Source: Halobacteriovoraceae bacterium (GTDB lineage Bacteria; Bdellovibrionota; Bacteriovoracia; Bacteriovoracales; Bacteriovoracaceae). Taken from it: a stretch of DNA of 64,000 nt. The position numbers and the translations under genes are program-made. Below the pieces are notes generated by a model, which had not been told where the DNA came from, searched no databases, and saw only the letters and a list, made by a program, of their open reading frames with translations. Location of the stretch: positions 1 through 64,000 of the forward strand of contig PAMZ01000002.1 of the NCBI GenBank assembly GCA_002707495.1. Reading direction: 5' to 3'. Below are positions 61,034 to 64,000 of this stretch, piece by piece (within the stretch, counting starts at the first letter, position 1; every line of letters starts with the position of its first letter).

Positions 61034-61406
61034 TCTTTATCAACGACGTATGCTGGCCCAACAATGGGACGGAAAAATGTCTTTATTTTCGAAATTACAT
61101 ATTGTGGACCAGTTTATTGAAGAGTCTCTTCTTCTTGAAAAAATAGATGAGCAAATAATGTTTTTCAAAGACCCTAAAAGTCTTTGGGTGGGACGTGAAG
61201 TCGTTGGCTTTGACCCGCAATTAAAAAATTTCGGTTCAATGGATTTGATTGACTTTAATCCAACTCAAGCGCAAAGAGAGACTGTATCACTTGAGAGCCT
61301 TGATGATTTAGAACGATATTTAGAATTTAAAATTGGATATGAACTTTTGAGAGGATCCCTGGATTTATCTGGAGAACTGACAATAGATTATTTCAATTCT
61401 TTTTAA
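61020..61406 (+). CDS. Small protein of unknown function
   Basis: A 128-residue soluble protein whose ATG lies inside the plsB end. LYQRRMLAQQWDGKMSLFSK opens it, and LESLDDLERYLEFKIGYELL is a helix. No motif or family is recognised. It is probably translated with plsB. It converges with the RNA methyltransferase gene, overlapping by 14 bp. Confidence 0.55.
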   Translation: MKTISLYQRRMLAQQWDGKMSLFSKLHIVDQFIEESLLLEKIDEQIMFFKDPKSLWVGREVVGFDPQLKNFGSMDLIDFNPTQAQRETVSLESLDDLERYLEFKIGYELLRGSLDLSGELTIDYFNSF

Positions 61407-62262
61407 GAAATTTTGCCATATAGATTGGCCCTATTTTGTGTTCGTGAGGAAGGCTAATAAGTCCGTATTCCGTCTGGCTAAAATATTGGTGACTTTCTTG
61501 GACAAGTTCTACTTGATCGCTTTTTTTCTTTAAAAATTTCTCAACGACTCCATCATTTTCCAGTGGAGAGAGAGAGCATGTCGAGTAGACAATAGTTCCT
61601 CCCTGCTTGCAAGCCAGGGCCGCAGAGCAAAGGAGTCCGTATTGGATGCCAGCAAGTTTTTTAGTTCTCTTTGGACCCCATTTTTTTAATTCTTCTGGGT
61701 TTTTCAAAACATGCCGTTCGCTCGAGCAAGGGGCATCGACTAAGACTCGATCGAAATGTTCTGGAAGCTGGATGCCATACTGAAGGCCGTCTTTTCCTTT
61801 AACAAATATAAGCTCCCTCAGTGTATGAGGGACGTAGTCTCGAATGACTTGGGTAAGACGCTCTCGCCTAGATTTGGATATTTCGTTCGCCCAAAGCTGT
61901 CCTGAATTTCCAAGTTTTTCTAAAATGATTAAGCTTTTCCCACCTGGAGCCGCACACATATCAAGAATGACTTCTCCTGTTTTAGCTCCTAGAAAATGAG
62001 CACAATAATAGCTGGCTGGATCCATAATATAATATTGACGCAGATGATCTGAGTTTTTTGAATGACTAAGCTTTCCCAAAGAAGACTCATAGAGTGGTTG
62101 ATTAGCTACGGTTTGTTGGGTAATGACTTGAGGGGCACCAAAGCAATTTCGAATCATTTGTTTTTCGTCAGCGAGAAGTGCTTCTTTGAGTTGATCCCAA
62201 ATCATGGGGTACAGGTCTTGGTAGAATTCATCAAAATTTAATGTTTTAGTTTTATGCGCCAT
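61393..62262 (-). CDS. RsmB/NOP-family RNA m5C methyltransferase
   Basis: A 289-residue SAM-dependent enzyme. The SAM loop is LDMCAAPGGKSLIIL (about residue 100). VDAPCSSERH (Cys about 180) and YSTCSLSPLENDGVVEKFL (Cys about 229) supply the catalytic and release cysteines of the NOL1/NOP2/Sun family. It lacks the N-terminal NusB domain of RsmB. Substrate is probably rRNA. It is divergent from infC. Confidence 0.9.
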   Translation of the reverse strand: MAHKTKTLNFDEFYQDLYPMIWDQLKEALLADEKQMIRNCFGAPQVITQQTVANQPLYESSLGKLSHSKNSDHLRQYYIMDPASYYCAHFLGAKTGEVILDMCAAPGGKSLIILEKLGNSGQLWANEISKSRRERLTQVIRDYVPHTLRELIFVKGKDGLQYGIQLPEHFDRVLVDAPCSSERHVLKNPEELKKWGPKRTKKLAGIQYGLLCSAALACKQGGTIVYSTCSLSPLENDGVVEKFLKKKSDQVELVQESHQYFSQTEYGLISLPHEHKIGPIYMAKFLKKN

Positions 62263-62316
62263 TTTGCAGTGCTTAATCCTTCAAAATTTCGTTGGATCAC
62301 TTCTCAAACGATGTTA

Positions 62317-62338
62317 TTTAGCTATAATACTAGCTAAA
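62317..62338 (+). promoter_or_regulatory. infC: infC promoter with an overlapping palindrome
   Basis: A perfect -10, TATAAT at 62323-62328, lies within an 8-bp inverted repeat: TTTAGCTA at 62317-62324 and TAGCTAAA at 62331-62338. No good -35 at 17 bp is seen. The leader to the infC start would be about 45 nt. A repressor could bind across the -10. Confidence 0.55.
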
Positions 62339-62381
62339 TTTAAGAGTTTAGTTTGTTTAACTTAATCAGCGGAGGTTTACA

Positions 62382-62930
62382 ATAGCGCAATTTAATAGAG
62401 GCGGAGGAAAGGATCGAGGTCCAAGAGTCAATGACTCAATCAGAGCACCAGAGGTGAGATTGATTGCAGATGAAGGTGAGCAACATGGAGTTGTTTCTAT
62501 TCAAGAAGCGAATCGAATCGCTGAAGAAGCAGGACTAGATCTAGTTGAAGTGTCGCCGAACGCTAAGCCCCCAGTAGTTAAGTTAATAGATTATGGAAAG
62601 TTCAAATATCAGCAGCAGAAAAAAGCTGCGGAAGCCAAGAAAAAACAAGTCACGATTCAGGTTAAAGAAGTCAAATTTAGACCGGCCATTGATGTTCATG
62701 ATCTCAACGTAAAACTTAAAAATGTCTATCGTTTCTTAGATGCTGGAGATAAGGTGAAGCTTTTGATGCAGTTTCGAGGAAGAGAAATGGCTCATAAAGA
62801 TATCGGTCTTGGAAAGTTCAAGGAAATCATCGCAGGTATTGTAGAAGAGACTGATGCAGTTGTAGAGTCACCCTTGAAAATGATGGGGAATAGGGCAATT
62901 TGTATGATTGCTCCTTCTAAGAAGAAATAA
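62382..62930 (+). CDS. infC: Translation initiation factor IF-3, with an AUA start codon
   Basis: Family alignment needs the N-terminal region RVNDSIRAPEVRLIADEGEQ, which begins upstream of any ATG/GTG/TTG. Reading back, GGAGG at 62371-62375 sits 6 nt before ATA at 62382, followed by GCG CAA TTT. A start there gives 182 residues, normal for IF-3. The body shows ANRIAEEAGLDLVEVSPNAK, the KLIDYGKFKYQQQKKAAEAK linker and RGREMAHKDIGL. IF-3 rejects non-standard starts, so the rare codon should make its synthesis self-limiting. It heads infC-rpmI-rplT. Confidence 0.9.
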   Translation: MAQFNRGGGKDRGPRVNDSIRAPEVRLIADEGEQHGVVSIQEANRIAEEAGLDLVEVSPNAKPPVVKLIDYGKFKYQQQKKAAEAKKKQVTIQVKEVKFRPAIDVHDLNVKLKNVYRFLDAGDKVKLLMQFRGREMAHKDIGLGKFKEIIAGIVEETDAVVESPLKMMGNRAICMIAPSKKK

Positions 62931-63029
62931 CGCGAAGCGATGGCGAATTATTTGGTAAATATTTCTTTGCCATTCGAGTCACCCATGATAGTTGTATCTG
63001 TCTAAAATTCTAAAGAATCGGAGTTATAT

Positions 63030-63230
63030 ATGTCAAAAATGAAGACGAGAAGAGCTGTTGCGAAGAGAATCAGAGTAACTGCTACAGGTAAAGTAAAAAT
63101 CAAAAAAGCTAACTTGAGACATATTCTTACTAAGAAGTCTCAGAAGAATAAGAGGAATGCGAGAAAAGCTGGATATTTAGTGCCAACAGATGCACAGAAT
63201 ATGCTTAAAGCAGCTCCATACCTAAAGTAA
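63030..63230 (+). CDS. rpmI: 50S ribosomal protein L35
   Basis: A 66-residue very basic protein: [20 protein letters not shown], then [19 protein letters not shown] are L35 signatures. It sits between infC and rplT, the standard order, 99 bp after infC. The infC-rpmI gap contains no clear hairpin I can assign. Confidence 0.95.
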   Translation: MSKMKTRRAVAKRIRVTATGKVKIKKANLRHILTKKSQKNKRNARKAGYLVPTDAQNMLKAAPYLK

Positions 63231-63309
63231 TTAAAAAACAACAAGCCAGTTTGTTTGACCTAGGGCCAAGAGATCAAAAGATCCCCCTACGATTCAAAAG
63301 GAGAAAAAG

Positions 63310-63654
63310 ATGGCAAGAGTAAAACGGGGTTTTAAGGCCCGCAGAAGAAGAAACAAGATTTTAAAAATGGCGAAAGGATTTCACTTCGATAGAAGAACGA
63401 AATTTCGTCACGCAGCTCAAACAGTTCTTAAGGCCATGCAGAACATGTATAAGGGGAGAAGACTCCTTAAGCGTGATATGCGTAGACTTTGGATTGTGAG
63501 AATCAACGCTGCTGCAAGAGAGCTAGGGACATCTTACTCTCAGCTTATGGGTTCATTGAAAAAGAACAATATTGAGCTTAATAGAAAGATGCTTGCTGAT
63601 ATGGCAGCCAGAGACTTCGAAGGGTTCAAAGCTCTTCACGCTTCTTTAAAATAA
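63310..63654 (+). CDS. rplT: 50S ribosomal protein L20
   Basis: A 114-residue basic protein with [21 protein letters not shown] and [20 protein letters not shown], the globular RNA-binding end. L20 is an early assembly protein and often controls its own operon. An AAAGGAGAAAAAG site precedes the ATG. The rpmI-rplT gap is 79 bp. Confidence 0.95.
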   Translation: MARVKRGFKARRRRNKILKMAKGFHFDRRTKFRHAAQTVLKAMQNMYKGRRLLKRDMRRLWIVRINAAARELGTSYSQLMGSLKKNNIELNRKMLADMAARDFEGFKALHASLK

Positions 63655-63680
63655 GCTAAAGTAAACATAAATAAAGAAAG

Positions 63681-63710
63681 AAACCAGCCTGCAGGGGCTG
63701 GTTTTTTTTT
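63681..63710 (+). terminator. Terminator of the infC-rpmI-rplT operon
   Basis: AAACCAGCC (63681-63689), TGCAGG loop, GGCTGGTTT (63696-63704), then T6. A 9-bp perfect stem with a long T run. Confidence 0.9.
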
Positions 63711-63730
63711 GTGAGGGGGTAAGGTGGGCA

Positions 63731-63779
63731 CCGGCGATGTGAACGCCGGCTCATAAGATAGGAGTATCATTCGATACTC
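63731..63779. other. Two consecutive hairpins in an otherwise empty stretch
   Basis: Between the operon terminator and the last gene I find no protein gene. CCGGCG (63731-63736) pairs with CGCCGG (63744-63749), and GAGTATC (63762-63768) pairs with GATACTC (63773-63779). This patch is GC-richer than its surroundings. It could be a small RNA or leader structure. No known RNA family is recognised. Confidence 0.4.
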
Positions 63780-63950
63780 ACTAGTGACGTTTCAAACTTA
63801 TCTCTATTGTTCACTTGGATTGATGGATTGAATTCGAGTATTCGTTTAAAAATCTTTTAAAAATGAACACATATTTTCTTTTTATAAGTAACTAAATTTT
63901 CATAGAATATTGCTACGCTAGAGGCAGAAAAAAATGACTTAGGGGGTCAA

Positions 63951-64000
63951 GTGAAACAGTTTCAAAAGGTGACAACCATAATACTTTCTTTAATCATTCT
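63951..64000 (+). CDS. Start of an exported protein, cut by the window end
   Basis: GTG at 63951 behind GGGGGT reads KQFQKVTTIILSLII in an open frame to the window edge. The charged start and hydrophobic run look like a signal peptide. Only 16 complete codons are available, so nothing can be said of its function. Confidence 0.5.
   Translation, partial: MKQFQKVTTIILSLII

Noticed and set aside
62454-62456. GTG as start of infC
   Set aside because: It would remove the conserved N-terminal residues of IF-3 and has no ribosome binding site, unlike ATA 62382.

Overview
The window is a low-GC, gene-dense bacterial chromosome segment from a Gram-negative organism: TolC/RND systems, LolA-like and beta-barrel-like exported proteins, PlsB, a TRAP transporter and a C5 (glutamyl-tRNA) haem pathway. 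The mix of lysine-rich, AT-rich genes, FHA/protease and DUF6178-type proteins, a eukaryote-like IleS and a HemC-HemD fusion suggests the Bdellovibrionota, perhaps a Bacteriovoracia/Halobacteriovorax-like bacterium. That placement is an inference from content, not a database match.

Bases 1 to about 9,000 are accessory and visibly AT-richer. They hold a broken RES-domain fragment, an unknown small gene beside short iterated repeats, a GNAT toxin-antitoxin pair, a five-gene metal-efflux-like operon (HME-RND pump, TolC, His-rich exported protein, two small proteins) with no recognisable full-length adaptor, and a tandem-HTH regulator with palindromic operators. This block ends at the 3' end of a tRNA-Gly(GCC) gene. 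A 17-bp near-identical direct repeat (917 and 7873) brackets the toxin-antitoxin and efflux genes.

Bases 9,100 to 15,600 hold two divergent TetR regulators over twin 18-bp operators, then a TolC / short adaptor / RND operon. The adaptor lacks the lipoyl and hairpin domains, and the pump lacks the usual proton-relay Asp pair.

Bases 15,600 to 36,400 are mixed chromosomal genes: a KamA/EpmB-like radical SAM enzyme and a DnaQ-like exonuclease, lpdA and an E2 acyltransferase, an unusual FHA-membrane-trypsin protein, a YciO/TsaC-like protein, rarA, rpsU, an exported LolA-like/outer-membrane set, ileS, a FecR-like protein, maf, and a membrane gene split by a -1 frame change.

Bases 36,900 to 47,400 contain a TatT-type TRAP operon (tatT-dctP-dctQ-dctM plus an exported protein), a HAD hydrolase, DUF6178 and coiled-coil proteins, and an orphan CpaF-type ATPase. 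Bases 47,400 to 53,700 are a minus-strand tetrapyrrole operon, hemA-hemCD-hemL-(histidine kinase-response regulator)-hemE, with the two-component system embedded in it. Bases 53,900 to 64,000 carry a Na/Pi transporter, gshA, a CBS-less IMPDH/GMP reductase, plsB, an RNA m5C methyltransferase and the infC-rpmI-rplT operon. infC appears to start at AUA. A terminator, two hairpins and the first codons of an exported protein close the window.
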